Position numbers and translations under genes: made by a program. From contig NZ_JAJSOK010000021.1 of NCBI RefSeq assembly GCF_021283305.1, positions 1 to 64,000 of the forward strand: 64,000 nt of DNA, written 5' to 3'. Position 1 is the first letter of the stretch. Each line of letters begins with the position of its first letter. The notes beneath the pieces were generated by a model. That model had not been told where the DNA came from. It searched no databases and was given only the letters and a program-made list of their open reading frames with translations. Shown here in pieces: positions 36,396 to 45,305 of the stretch. This stretch comes from Pseudonocardia kujensis. Lineage in GTDB: Bacteria > Actinomycetota > Actinomycetes > Mycobacteriales > Pseudonocardiaceae.

Positions 36396-36407
36396 GCGAG
36401 AAGCGGA
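36396..36407. promoter_or_regulatory. Third copy of the 12-bp element, inverted
   Basis: GCGAGAAGCGGA is the exact reverse complement of the element at 36287 and lies 69-80 bases before the divergent LLM gene at 36476. Copies facing both genes suggest joint control from this 290-bp region. Confidence 0.45.
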
Positions 36408-36475
36408 TGGTCGACCTGTGCGGATACGGGTTGAGTCCTTCCGGACCGTGAAGTCCGTGAGACTGGAGGTGGACG

Positions 36476-37525
36476 ATGAGGTTCGGTGTCCTCTACGACT
36501 TCCGCAATCCTGCGACCCCGCAATGGCACATCCCGTGGTCCGAGTTCTACGGGGCCACTTTCGAGCACATGGAAGAGGTCGAACGGCTCGGCTTCCACGC
36601 CATCAGCCTCTGTGAGCACCATGGCGACCCGGACGGCTACAACCCCGGCCTGCCCGTCACCTTGGCCACGGCAGCGAGCCGGACGAGCACGATCCGGATC
36701 GGGACCAACATCATCCAGGTCCCCTTCTACCACCCGGTGCTGCTCGCCGAGCAGCTCGCCGTGCTCGACGTCGTGTCCGGCGGGCGCCTCGACGTCGGCC
36801 TCGGGCAGGTCGGCCCGACCTTCGACATGGAATTTCCCATGTTCGGCGTCAACCCGCGCAACCGACCGAGCATGCTCGACGAGGGCCTCGACATCATGAC
36901 CCAGGCCTGGCGCTCCCCCGAGCCGTTCTCCTACCACGGCAAGCGTTGGCATCTCGACGACGTGTGGCTGAACCCCAGGCCGCTGCAGGACCCGCTGCCG
37001 GTGTGGGTCGTGGCAGCCTTCTCCGAGAAGGCCATGGACCGCGTCGCCGGACGCGGCCTCGACGTCGGCGCCCACGGTGGCTACTTCCTCGGCCTGACCG
37101 GTGGTGAGACCTGGAAGCAGTGGCGCGCCGGGTGGCACGCGGCATGCGACAGGGCGCAGCGACCCCACGACTACGCCCAGATCTACACCTTCGGCACCTG
37201 CTACGTCACCGACGACCCCGAGAAGGCCTGGGCCGAACACCGCGAGGGTCTGTTCCACGCGTTCCACTACGAGCGGGCGGGCCTCCACCCCTACAGCTCG
37301 CTCATGATGGACAGGGTGCCGCAGGTCCCGGAGGACATGCCCGGCTGGGAGAACCTGTTCCAGACCCCGGAGCAGGCGATCGCGCAGCTCCGCGCGGACT
37401 ACGCGGACGGGGGGCCGACCGAGCTGCACCTCATGGCGCACCGACCGGGAATGACGTTCGAGCAGTCCGCCCAGTACCTGCGCAACTTCGCGGAGAAGGT
37501 CATGCCCGAGGTCGCACAGCTCTGA
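36476..37525 (+). CDS. LLM-class flavin-dependent oxidoreductase
   Basis: The product (349 aa) is a luciferase-like barrel with SLCEHHGDPDGYNPG near residues 43-57, SGGRLDVGLGQVGPTFD near 99-115 and the C-terminal TPEQAIAQLRADYADGG flavin-lid region. It is divergent from, and distinct from, the LLM enzyme of the meta-cleavage operon. A GGAGGTGG ribosome site sets the ATG. Shared upstream elements suggest co-regulation, so it may act on a related substrate or a second step. A perfect hairpin ends the gene. Confidence 0.88.
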   Translation: MRFGVLYDFRNPATPQWHIPWSEFYGATFEHMEEVERLGFHAISLCEHHGDPDGYNPGLPVTLATAASRTSTIRIGTNIIQVPFYHPVLLAEQLAVLDVVSGGRLDVGLGQVGPTFDMEFPMFGVNPRNRPSMLDEGLDIMTQAWRSPEPFSYHGKRWHLDDVWLNPRPLQDPLPVWVVAAFSEKAMDRVAGRGLDVGAHGGYFLGLTGGETWKQWRAGWHAACDRAQRPHDYAQIYTFGTCYVTDDPEKAWAEHREGLFHAFHYERAGLHPYSSLMMDRVPQVPEDMPGWENLFQTPEQAIAQLRADYADGGPTELHLMAHRPGMTFEQSAQYLRNFAEKVMPEVAQL

Positions 37526-37542
37526 ACCCAGGACATCCGATG

Positions 37543-37573
37543 AGGCCGGTGGCGGGGGCGGCGCCACCGGCCT
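37543..37573 (+). terminator. Strong hairpin after the LLM gene
   Basis: AGGCCGGTGGCG (37543-37554) and CGCCACCGGCCT (37562-37573) pair perfectly over 12 bases around a 7-base loop, 17 bases after the stop at 37525. No T-run follows. It separates the LLM gene from the AraC gene. Confidence 0.65.
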
Positions 37574-37593
37574 GCTCGGCCGCGGTCGGCGTA

Positions 37594-37622
37594 AACCGGC
37601 TCACAAGCAGCGGGAACCGGCT
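37594..37622. promoter_or_regulatory. AACCGGCT direct repeat, 21-bp spacing, before the AraC gene
   Basis: AACCGGCT occurs at 37594 and 37615, again 21 bp apart, 95-123 bases before the AraC-family start. The second copy continues as ACCGGCTTTCGC, which matches 8 of 12 positions of the elements at 36266-36298. Autoregulation is plausible. Confidence 0.35.
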
Positions 37623-37716
37623 TTCGCTCCCCCGCCGCGGGCTTACGATGACCCGGACTCCGACCACTGGCGCCGAGTTCGGCACGGCGTCGTGACGAGC
37701 ACAGGAGGACTGCGGG

Positions 37717-38748
37717 GTGACAGAGCCGATTCGACTCGAACGCGGCGTGCTCGCCCAGGTGGAGCCGGAGCCCCCGGCGGGCACGCTGGTGCGCACGAGC
37801 GACGTCGACGAAGCGAGCGCGGCGATCTCTCAGGCCTACGCACCCAACAAGCTGCAGATCGCAAGCCGCCCGAGCCGGTTCGAGATGCGCCTGTGGACGA
37901 ACGGCATGCCCGGCCTGGACTTCGGGTACGTCGAGCTCGGCACCGACGTCAGGCTCTACGCACCTCCACCCCGGTACTACGTGGTCGTGCTCGCCGGCGT
38001 CGGGCACGTCCGAGTCGGCCAACGACAGGACTCGGTCCTCGCCACGGGCAGTCGCGCCGTCGTGGTGTCCCCCGACGAATCGGTGTACTTCGAGGACTGG
38101 AGCCAGGACTGCCGCTTGATCACCGCTCGCTTCGAGCCCGCGGCACTGGAGAACATGCTCGCCTCGCTGCTCGGGCGCGTCCCCGTCACTCCCCTGCGCT
38201 TCGCCATCCAACTGGACCTCGACGGGCCGCGCGCGGGCTCGTTCCTCCGGACCCTGCAGCTGCTGCGGTCCGAGTCGGCTCGGCCGGACGGGATGATGAC
38301 CGACCCGGTCATGGCAGGCAGCCTCGCCGGCCTGGCCATGACGGGCCTGCTGCGCGGACAGCCGCACAACTATTCGGACGAGCTGTCGGGACCGGAACGG
38401 AGAGTGGCGCCCGCGAGCATCCGCAACGCCCTCGATCTCATCGAGGAGAAAGCCGCGGACATCGTGTCGGTCGCCGATCTCGCCACTGCGGCCGGGCTGA
38501 GTGTGCGGGCTCTCGAGGAGGGATTCCGCCGACACGTCGGCAAGCCCCCTATGACGTACCTGCGCGAGTTCCGCCTGGCGCAGATTCACGCCGAGCTGAC
38601 GGCCTCGGACCCCGAGTCCACGACGGCCTCCGCAATCGCGCGACGCTGGGGCTGGCACCACTACGGACGCTTTGCGGCGAGCTACAGCGCCCGTTACGGA
38701 GCGAGCCCCGCGGAGACCCTACGCAGATCGGGCGGCATAGTCGTCTAG
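37717..38748 (+). CDS. AraC-family transcriptional regulator
   Basis: The product (343 aa) has an N-terminal cupin-like effector domain and a C-terminal double-HTH: SVADLATAAGLSVRALEEGFRRHVG near residues 248-272 and SAIARRWGWHHYGRFAASYSARYGASPAETLRR at the end. Layout matches XylS/BenR-type regulators of aromatic catabolism. The GTG at 37717 is set by GGAGGAC. It most likely controls the divergent LLM/meta-cleavage genes through the 12-bp elements near 36.3 kb, which is inference from position and spacing. Confidence 0.87.
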   Translation: MTEPIRLERGVLAQVEPEPPAGTLVRTSDVDEASAAISQAYAPNKLQIASRPSRFEMRLWTNGMPGLDFGYVELGTDVRLYAPPPRYYVVVLAGVGHVRVGQRQDSVLATGSRAVVVSPDESVYFEDWSQDCRLITARFEPAALENMLASLLGRVPVTPLRFAIQLDLDGPRAGSFLRTLQLLRSESARPDGMMTDPVMAGSLAGLAMTGLLRGQPHNYSDELSGPERRVAPASIRNALDLIEEKAADIVSVADLATAAGLSVRALEEGFRRHVGKPPMTYLREFRLAQIHAELTASDPESTTASAIARRWGWHHYGRFAASYSARYGASPAETLRRSGGIVV

Positions 38749-38958
38749 CGCGAGTCCCGTGAGTCCCGGCGGAGCCAGAGGATCGTTGCTGCGAGAGTGA
38801 TCTCGGCTCGACACCGCCGTGGACAGGACGGTGCGGTTCGAGGAGACCAAGCCCATCAACGCTCCGCCGCTGTCTCCTGCCTGAGCAGCACGTCGACCGC
38901 CCAACTCACGCAGTGGTGACCGGATCACCGGCCCGGCCGCCGCACGGGAAGGGCCAGG

Positions 38959-39822
38959 TCAGCGGGTCGAGCGATAAAGTTCGGCTACCTCGTCGACAAG
39001 ATCTGTCAGCCCTGGTGGCGGACTGAGCCGCCACCAGGCCAGGTGCACCGGGATCGGGGGCCCGTCCGCGACCGGCCGGAACACCACGCCTGGCCTCGAG
39101 TGGTGAGCTGCGGTGGCCTCGGCGGTGACTCCCACTCCCTGGCCGGCAGCGATCGCATCCAGCCACTCGTCGACATCCCCGGAGTGGACGAAACGCTTCG
39201 GGGGCGAGCCGTCCTGCCACAGCTCACTCGTCGTGGTTCCCGTTCGGGGATCGATGACCACCGTCCGCTTGGCGATCTCGGCCATCTTCAGGGCACGGCG
39301 CCGGCGCCACTGGGGGTCGTCGGCGGCGAAGGCGACCAGCCTGCGTTCGAGCCCGACGACCACCGAGTCGAGCCGCGACCCGGCGACCGGCGTCCGGACC
39401 ACGGCCGCGTCGACGTGCCCTTCGATCAGACCTGAGCTCGGAGTGTTGTGCCGCACGAGCTGAAGTTCGATGTCGGGGTGGCGACCGGACCAGCTGCGCA
39501 GCAGGGGCGTGGTGTGACGGCCGATCGCCGCCCAGGCGTAGCCCAGGCGCAGTACCCGGTGGTGGTTGCGGGCGAGCTCATCGAGCCGGTCGACCTCGGC
39601 GAGCACCCGACGGGCCTGGGCGGAGAGCTCGACGCCGAGCGGGGTCGGTTCGCAGGCGTGTGGTGCCCGGACGAGCACCCGCTCGCCGAGGCGCCGCTCG
39701 AGCTTCCCCACCGCCCGCGAGACCGCCGCTTGCGACACGCCCAGCTCACCGGCGGCGTCGGTGAAGGAGCGGGCGTCCACCACCGCCAGGAGGTAGCGCA
39801 GCTCCGTCAGCGTCCACTCCAT
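38959..39822 (-). CDS. LysR-family transcriptional regulator
   Basis: The product (287 aa) has the LysR winged HTH at the N terminus (YLLAVVDARSFTDAAGELGVSQ followed by AVSRAVGKLERRLG) and a periplasmic-binding-protein-like effector domain after residue 85. The second half is intact through WWRLSPPPGLTDLVDEV. It is divergent from the transporter gene at 39892 with a 69-bp shared promoter, the classic LysR-target arrangement, so it probably controls that exporter. Confidence 0.88.
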   Translation of the reverse strand: MEWTLTELRYLLAVVDARSFTDAAGELGVSQAAVSRAVGKLERRLGERVLVRAPHACEPTPLGVELSAQARRVLAEVDRLDELARNHHRVLRLGYAWAAIGRHTTPLLRSWSGRHPDIELQLVRHNTPSSGLIEGHVDAAVVRTPVAGSRLDSVVVGLERRLVAFAADDPQWRRRRALKMAEIAKRTVVIDPRTGTTTSELWQDGSPPKRFVHSGDVDEWLDAIAAGQGVGVTAEATAAHHSRPGVVFRPVADGPPIPVHLAWWRLSPPPGLTDLVDEVAELYRSTR

Positions 39823-39855
39823 GACTTCAGGTTATGCCACCGCCACACATTGCAT

Positions 39856-39885
39856 TTGCTTATCGCTGCGCGAGATTCATAGCGT
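39856..39885 (+). promoter_or_regulatory. Promoter of the transporter gene, leaderless type
   Basis: TTGCTT (39856-39861), 18 bases, TAGCGT (39880-39885), then six bases to the GTG at 39892. The spacing predicts a transcript starting on or next to the start codon. The LysR protein encoded on the other side probably binds here. Confidence 0.45.
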
Positions 39886-39891
39886 CGAGTT

Positions 39892-41430
39892 GTGACGCTC
39901 AAGGAGGAACAGCGAGCGGCCGTCGCAGCGCCCCAGCAGCTGACGGCACGGACAGCGACGCCTCGCCAACGCGCTGCCGGTGTAGCCACGGCAATGGGCA
40001 GCGCGATCGCCAACCAGACCGGGGCGGCGATCGGTGCTCTGGCGTTCCCGGCACTGGGGCCGGTCGGGGTGGTCGCGGTGCGCCAGTTGATCGCCGCGCT
40101 CGTCCTGGCCCCGATCGCACGGCCGCGCTTCCGGGCGATGTCCTGGCAGCAGTGGCGCCCGGTGCTCGGCCTGGCCGCGACGTTCAGCGTCATGAATCTC
40201 AGCCTCTACACCGCCGTCGACCGCATCGGACTCGGCCTCGCCGTCACGCTCGAGTTCCTCGGCCCGCTCACGGTCGCGATCAGCACATCCCGACGAGCCA
40301 CCGACATCGCGGCGGCATCGGCCGCCGTCGTCGGGGTCGTGGTGCTGACCCACCCGAGCGCCTCGAGCGACTTCCTCGGCATCGGTTCGGCCTTGGTCGC
40401 CGCCGTCGCCTGGGGCTGCTACATCCTGCTCAATCGCACGCTGGGGCAGCGAATGCCAGGCGTGCAGGGCACGGCCGCCGCGAGCACGGTTTCCGCCGTC
40501 GTCTGGCTGCCGACCGCGGCCATCCTGTTCGTGAGCAACCCACCCGCGGTCACCGCCCTCCTGTTCTCCGTGGGCTGCGCCCTGCTGTCGTCGGTCGTGC
40601 CGTTCACCTGCGACCTGCTCGCCCTGCGCCGAGTCCCGGCAAACATCTTCGGCATCCTGACCAGCCTCAACCCGGTCTGGGCAGCGCTCGTCGGCCGGCT
40701 CGTTCTCGACCAGTCGCTCGCCGCCCCGGAATGGCTCGGGATCAGCCTGATCGTCGTCAGCAACGCCGTCGTGACCGCATCCGGACTCCTGCGCCGGGCC
40801 CGGTCACCGCGCCACGTGCGACCCATGATTCGACACCGCCTCGGATCAGCAGTGCTGCCGAGCGAGCAGGCCACCTCCCGCGAGTACCGGAGGGCCCCGG
40901 GCTGGTCGAGGGTGCGCCACCCGCTCCGAGTGGCCTGGGGCGATCCGCCTGAGAAGATCCAGCGCCGCGTCGAGATCCGCGGTCTCCGCCTCGAAAGGAT
41001 GCGCGTGCCGTCCGAACTTCACCCGTCCACGCTGGCGATCCACGCCGGTCGTGGGGACCGCGTCCTCGGCGAGCCCCTGAATCCGCCGGTCGTGCTCGCC
41101 TCGAACTTCCATGGTGGCGCCTACGCCCGCGAGCAGGGCTCCCCCGCCTGGGGAGCCCTCGAAGAGGCAGTCGGCACCCTCGAGGTGGCACGGCCACCGC
41201 GTTCGCCTCCGGAATCGGCGCAGCAGCCGCGATCATGGAGACACTGCCCGCGGGCGCAAAGGTGGTCGGACCGGCAGCCGGCTACGCCTGGACGCGCAGC
41301 CTGCTCCATGAACGGGCCGAGAAGGGGCGGATCGTCCTGTCCGAGGTCGACACCACCGACACCGCGGCGACCCTCGCCGCGGCGAAGGACGCTGCACTGC
41401 TGTGGCTCGAGAGCCCCAGCAACCCGCTGA
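39892..41430 (+). CDS. EamA/DMT-family transporter, frame runs on into a broken gene
   Basis: Residues 1-305 are a complete ten-helix drug/metabolite transporter with two EamA halves (for example AIGALAFPALGPVGVVAVRQ, FLGPLTVAIS, ILLNRTLGQ and ILTSLNPVWAALVGRLVLDQ). Members export amino acids or related metabolites. The open frame does not stop at the expected point near 40.8 kb; it continues through about 60 unrelated residues and then enters the N terminus of the trans-sulfuration pseudogene in the same frame, giving 512 codons. The natural end was probably lost by mutation. The downstream part is not transporter. Confidence 0.75.
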   Translation: MTLKEEQRAAVAAPQQLTARTATPRQRAAGVATAMGSAIANQTGAAIGALAFPALGPVGVVAVRQLIAALVLAPIARPRFRAMSWQQWRPVLGLAATFSVMNLSLYTAVDRIGLGLAVTLEFLGPLTVAISTSRRATDIAAASAAVVGVVVLTHPSASSDFLGIGSALVAAVAWGCYILLNRTLGQRMPGVQGTAAASTVSAVVWLPTAAILFVSNPPAVTALLFSVGCALLSSVVPFTCDLLALRRVPANIFGILTSLNPVWAALVGRLVLDQSLAAPEWLGISLIVVSNAVVTASGLLRRARSPRHVRPMIRHRLGSAVLPSEQATSREYRRAPGWSRVRHPLRVAWGDPPEKIQRRVEIRGLRLERMRVPSELHPSTLAIHAGRGDRVLGEPLNPPVVLASNFHGGAYAREQGSPAWGALEEAVGTLEVARPPRSPPESAQQPRSWRHCPRAQRWSDRQPATPGRAACSMNGPRRGGSSCPRSTPPTPRRPSPRRRTLHCCGSRAPATR

Positions 41431-41896
41431 TCGAGATCACCGAGCTGGACCGGATCCTGCCCGCGCTACGCGACGAGCCGGTCAAGGTCATCGTCGACTC
41501 GACCTTCGCCACGCCCCTGCTGCAGCAGCCGCTGACGATGGGCGCGGACTTCTCACTCCACAGCGCGACGAAGTTCATTGGCGGACACAGCGACCTCATG
41601 CTCGGAATCGTCAGCACCCGCGACACCGACGACGAGGCCCACCTCACCCACGCAGGAGCCCAATCCGGCGCCACCCCCGGCGCCCTCGAGGCATGGCTCG
41701 CCCTGCGCGGACTACGCAGCCTGCCCGTGTGTTCACCCACGCCAAGAGCCTGGGCGGAATCGAGAGCCTCATCGACCGCCGCGCCCGCTACGCCGGCTCC
41801 AGCGCCCCCGGAAACCTGCTACGACTGAGCATCGGATGTGAGCACGTCGACGATCTCTGGGCCGACCTGCGCACCGCTCTCGACAGCGTGAACTGA
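40999..41896 (+). pseudogene. Cys/Met-metabolism PLP enzyme (cystathionine gamma-synthase type), decayed
   Basis: From ATG 40999 the frame reads HPSTLAIHAGRG and AWGALEEAVGTLE, then shifts: one missing G near 41183 moves GGTATAFASGIG into the next frame. That frame continues through LESPSNPLIEITELD and the PLP lysine motif HSATKFIGGHSD to LALRGLRSLP. Near 41726 it jumps again, with about 60-70 residues deleted, to VFTHAKSLGGIESL and the family C terminus ending at 41896. Two lesions make a sequencing error unlikely. An intact gene would encode a cystathionine gamma-synthase/lyase. Confidence 0.8.
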
Positions 41897-41988
41897 CGGG
41901 GCGCGCTCAGGCTGCTGAGAGCTCGCTTCAGAATGATCTCGGTGTGTCTGCTGTAGACGAACGCTGACCTCGACCGGGCTGTCGGGCC

Positions 41989-42110
41989 GTGGGGGAGGAT
42001 CTCGTTCCGGACTCGTTGTGGGAGCGGGTCGCTCCGCTGCTGCCCGCGCGAGCGGCCCATATGTCCGGCGGGCATCGTGTCGTGAGCCGCGTCTCCACCC
42101 GTGTTTCGGC
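41989..42110 (+). mobile_element. 5' fragment of an IS5-family transposase
   Basis: From GTG 41989 the translation begins VGEDLVPDSLWERVAPLLPA, the typical N terminus of IS5/IS1647-like transposases, then loses resemblance within about 25 codons. No DDE domain or terminal repeats follow. It sits in the 342-bp gap between the decayed trans-sulfuration gene and the regulator gene and marks past transposition here. Confidence 0.5.
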
Positions 42111-42189
42111 GGCATGTCGAGACGTAAAGACGCCATTCCGAAGGGCAGGAGAGTCTGGCACTCACCCCGATCGGATCCTTACGGTCCTG

Positions 42190-42202
42190 TTGGTCGGGCC
42201 AA
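42190..42202. promoter_or_regulatory. TTGG-TCGGG-CCAA inverted repeat before the FadR-type regulator
   Basis: A four-base-arm inverted repeat lies 37 bases before the GTG at 42239, resembling the TGGT-rich half-sites of GntR/FCD operators. Short, so only suggestive of autoregulation. Confidence 0.3.
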
Positions 42203-42238
42203 TCAGGCCAGATCGGCACCCTCAGGGACGGGGACACT

Positions 42239-43027
42239 GTGAACTCGAGCGCGCGTGGTCGCGACGCCGTGCCGGCGTCGGCGGCGGAGCTGTTGGCCCC
42301 ACTCGGCGGGTCGCCGCTCTACCGCAGCCGCAGCGTCAGCACCGAGATCACGGCCCGCCTGGAGAAGATGATCGCGGTCGGCGAGCTGCGCGCAGGTGAC
42401 CGACTGCCCTCCGAGCGCGACCTGGCGAACTCCCTCGGGGTGGCCAGGGCAACGCTCCGTGAGGCGATGCACGAGCTGGAGGCGAAGAACCTGATCGAGC
42501 GCCGACCCGGACGGGGAACCACCGTCCTGCCCGCCCCGGACCGGGTCGAGGCGCTCTACCACCGCTTCTCCGACGAGGAGCACCAACTGCGCGACGTCGC
42601 CGAGCTGCGGGAAACCATCGAGCCGCGGCTGGCCGCCCTCGCGGCCGCCCGCGCCACCCCCGCGAACCTGGTCGAGCTCGAGGAGGTCCTGCGGGGCCCG
42701 GTCTCGGACCTCACCCCCGAGGAGTCCCTCAAGCTCGACCTGGAGTTCCACACCCTGGTCGCCGCGGCGGCGCAGAACCCCCTGATGAGCGCGATCAACA
42801 CGCTGGCCTGCTCGTGGACCTCGGCGACCCGAGTCATGTCGCACGCGAGCCGCTACGCGCGAGAGGTGTCCTATCTCGGCCACCGCGCGATCCTGATCGC
42901 GATCGCGGCCGGGGACGCCGACGAGGCCAGGGACGCCATGATCCGCCACCTGAACGACGTCCAGGAGCTCACCCGGGCCTCCTACGAGGGGTCCCGGTCC
43001 GCCGGGGCCCAGAAGGGCGATGCCTGA
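42239..43027 (+). CDS. GntR-family regulator, FadR/FCD subfamily
   Basis: The product (262 aa) has a GntR wHTH (VGELRAGDRLPSERDLANSLGVARATLREAMHELEAK near residues 40-76) and a C-terminal FCD domain with the metal-binding residues in ELRETIEPRLAALAA, FHTLVAAAAQNP and EVSYLGHRAILIAIAAGD. It heads the catabolic island, and its stop overlaps the formamidase start (TGATG), so regulator and enzyme are co-transcribed. FCD proteins usually repress and respond to organic acids. Confidence 0.88.
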   Translation: MNSSARGRDAVPASAAELLAPLGGSPLYRSRSVSTEITARLEKMIAVGELRAGDRLPSERDLANSLGVARATLREAMHELEAKNLIERRPGRGTTVLPAPDRVEALYHRFSDEEHQLRDVAELRETIEPRLAALAAARATPANLVELEEVLRGPVSDLTPEESLKLDLEFHTLVAAAAQNPLMSAINTLACSWTSATRVMSHASRYAREVSYLGHRAILIAIAAGDADEARDAMIRHLNDVQELTRASYEGSRSAGAQKGDA

Positions 43028-44157
43028 TGTCCACCGTCGAGCTCCCCACCGCACTCCCCGTCCTCCAGCCGCTCGACCCGGCTGCGGCGCCCCCCGCCTA
43101 CCTGCCCGCCACCGTCGAGACCACGCTGTGGGGCCGGCTGCCCGCCGAGTCGGACGATCCGGTCCTCACAGTCGATCCCGGCACCACCGTCGTGATCGAC
43201 ACCGTGAGCCACGAGGGCATCCTCGAGGACCAGGGCCGCGACCCCGTCAGGTTCTTCGGCGACCACGGAATCGACCCGGCCCGCGTCCTGGAGGATGCGA
43301 TCGCGATCGCGGCACACGGCTCCCACGATCCCCAGGCGGGCCCGCACGTGGTCAGCGGCCCGATCGCGGTTCGCGGCGCCCAGCCCGGCGATCTGCTGGC
43401 GGTCCACATCGGCGACCTGGTCCCCCGCGCCCCCTACGGCGTGATCTCGAGCAGGCACGGCAAGGGTCTGCTGCCCGGCAGGTTCCCCGCCGGCGGCCGC
43501 CCGATGACCAGTGTCTTCTGCCCCGTCGAGGGTGTCGATCCCGCGTTCGGCACGCTCCCCGTCCGGCCTGGTGAGGTCGACCGGCCGATCCGGTTCCCGC
43601 TCGCACCGTTCCTCGGCCTGATCGGGGTGGCGACCGCGGGCACGGACCGTGTCCGATCGACTCCGCCGGGTCCGTACGGAGGCAACCTCGACATCACCCT
43701 GCTGGTCGGCGGCACCGTCCTGTACCTCCCGGTCCAGGTCCCCGGCGCGGGGTTCTATGTCGGCGACCCCCATTTCGCCCAGGGCAATGGCGAGATCGCA
43801 CTGACCGCCCTGGAGGCTCCGCTGCGCGCCTCGGTCACCCTCGACCTGATCCCGGCCGCCAAGGCCGCTGCGCGGTTCGGCGGGGTGCGCGGGCCGTTCG
43901 CCGAGACCCCCACGCTCCTGGTTCCGACGGGGCTCGACACCGATCTCGACCTCGCGGTGGCGGCGTGCGCGGAGAACGCGCTGGAGCTGCTGGCCGCCCG
44001 GTTCGGCATCGATCCCGAGCTTGGCTACGCCTACCTCAGCGCCGCGACCGACTTCGACATCTCCCAGGTCGTCGACGAGGTCAAGGGCGTGCATGCCCGG
44101 ATCCGGCTCGCCGACTTCGCGGCGCTGGCCCGACGGCTCCCGGGGAGCGGCCGATGA
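43027..44157 (+). CDS. Acetamidase/formamidase-family protein
   Basis: The product (376 aa) belongs to the FmdA/AmdA family, Zn-dependent amidases of formamide and acetamide unrelated to nitrilases. Family segments are DTVSHEGILEDQGRDP, GPIAVRGAQPGDLLAVHI, GPYGGNLDITLLVGGTVLYLPVQVPGA near the middle and GVHARIRLADF at the end. In this island it would release ammonia from formamide or a short N-acyl product of the ring-opening enzymes. Coupled to the regulator upstream; 122 bp separate it from the permease gene. Confidence 0.85.
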   Translation: MSTVELPTALPVLQPLDPAAAPPAYLPATVETTLWGRLPAESDDPVLTVDPGTTVVIDTVSHEGILEDQGRDPVRFFGDHGIDPARVLEDAIAIAAHGSHDPQAGPHVVSGPIAVRGAQPGDLLAVHIGDLVPRAPYGVISSRHGKGLLPGRFPAGGRPMTSVFCPVEGVDPAFGTLPVRPGEVDRPIRFPLAPFLGLIGVATAGTDRVRSTPPGPYGGNLDITLLVGGTVLYLPVQVPGAGFYVGDPHFAQGNGEIALTALEAPLRASVTLDLIPAAKAAARFGGVRGPFAETPTLLVPTGLDTDLDLAVAACAENALELLAARFGIDPELGYAYLSAATDFDISQVVDEVKGVHARIRLADFAALARRLPGSGR

Positions 44158-44174
44158 CCGGCGCCTGATCCCCC

Positions 44175-44206
44175 GACCCGACCCACGACCCGACCCACGA
44201 CCCGAA
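44175..44206. repeat. 12-bp tandem repeat between formamidase and permease genes
   Basis: GACCCGACCCAC occurs at 44175 and 44187 with a partial third copy at 44199. Non-coding; it lies in the only sizeable gap before the transporter genes. Confidence 0.65.
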
Positions 44207-44279
44207 CGGTGTGCCGCGGCGGCGCGCCCCGCGACACCGCTGTCGGCCGGTCCCCGCCGCACTCCCCCTGTCCGGACGG

Positions 44280-45305
44280 ATGGTGCTGACAGTGCTCTTA
44301 CTCCGCCACGCCCTCGCCAAGTCGCTGTGGGCGCTACCGGTCGCGTTCGGCGTCGTGACCGTGACGTTCTTTGTCTCCCGCGTGTTCGCGGGCGACCCGA
44401 CCAACCTGTACGTGCCGGTCGACGCCGACGAGTCCGTCCGGCAGGCCATCCGTGAGCGGCTCGGCCTCAACGACCCGTTGGTGGTGCAGTTCGGCCACTT
44501 CCTGGCCGGGCTGCTCCACGGCAGCCTGGGCGAGTCCTTCTCCACCGGGCGTGACGTCACCGTGGACCTGTGGGACCGGATGCCCGCCAGTCTCGAGCTG
44601 GGCCTGCTGGGCCTGGTGCTGGCGGTGGCGCTCGGGGTGCCGGGCGGGGTGATCGCCGCGGTGCACGGCGAGCGTGTCCCCGACTTCCTGGTCCGCGGCG
44701 TGTCGCTGGCCGGGCTCGCGCTGCCGCAGTTCTGGCTGGGACTGATCCTGGTCTGGCTGTTCGCCGTGCAGCTCGGGTGGCTGCCCGGGCCGCAGGGCCA
44801 GCTCCCGACGGGGATGGCGCCGCCACCCCGGATCACCGGGATGATCCTGCTCGACTCGGCGTTGACCGGGAACTGGGCCACATGGTGGGCGGGAGCCCAA
44901 CAGCTCGTCCTGCCGGTGGTGACGCTCGGCTTCACCACCGCGGCGCCGCTGGCCCGCATCACCCGCACGGCGATGGTGGAGGCGCTCGGCTCCGAGTACG
45001 TGCGGACCGCCGTCGCGATGGGACACCACGGCTGGGTCATTCCCTTCAAGTACGCGCTCCGCAACGCCCTGCTCCCCATCGTGACAACCCTCGGCGGCAC
45101 TGTCGGCTTCGTGTTCTCCGGGGTGATCCTGCTGGAGAGCATCTTCGCCTGGCCCGGGATGGGCCAGTACGCGCTGCAGGCGATCCAGATGTCCGACTTC
45201 ACCGGGCTGCAGGGCTTCGTGATCTACGCGGCGATCCTGCACGTCATCGCCTACGTCGTCGTCGACGTCCTGTACCTGTTCATCGACCCGAGGACCCGCT
45301 CGTGA
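44280..45305 (+). CDS. ABC transporter permease, DppB/OppB type
   Basis: The product (341 aa) has six predicted membrane helices, beginning with the cytosolic-side LLLRHALAKSLWALPVAFGVV helix typical of DppB, a periplasmic GDPTNLYVPVDADE loop, and the EAA-loop region SEYVRTAVAMGHHGWVIPFKYALRNALLP that contacts the ATPase. The ATG at 44280 matches the family start; an upstream GTG at 44211 adds an Arg/Pro leader. First gene of a five-gene uptake system for oligopeptides, nickel or similar-sized solutes. Confidence 0.88.
   Translation: MVLTVLLLRHALAKSLWALPVAFGVVTVTFFVSRVFAGDPTNLYVPVDADESVRQAIRERLGLNDPLVVQFGHFLAGLLHGSLGESFSTGRDVTVDLWDRMPASLELGLLGLVLAVALGVPGGVIAAVHGERVPDFLVRGVSLAGLALPQFWLGLILVWLFAVQLGWLPGPQGQLPTGMAPPPRITGMILLDSALTGNWATWWAGAQQLVLPVVTLGFTTAAPLARITRTAMVEALGSEYVRTAVAMGHHGWVIPFKYALRNALLPIVTTLGGTVGFVFSGVILLESIFAWPGMGQYALQAIQMSDFTGLQGFVIYAAILHVIAYVVVDVLYLFIDPRTRS

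Noticed and set aside
44175..44206. CRISPR-like or iteron array
   Set aside because: Only two and a half copies of a 12-bp unit with no spacers; a simple tandem duplication.
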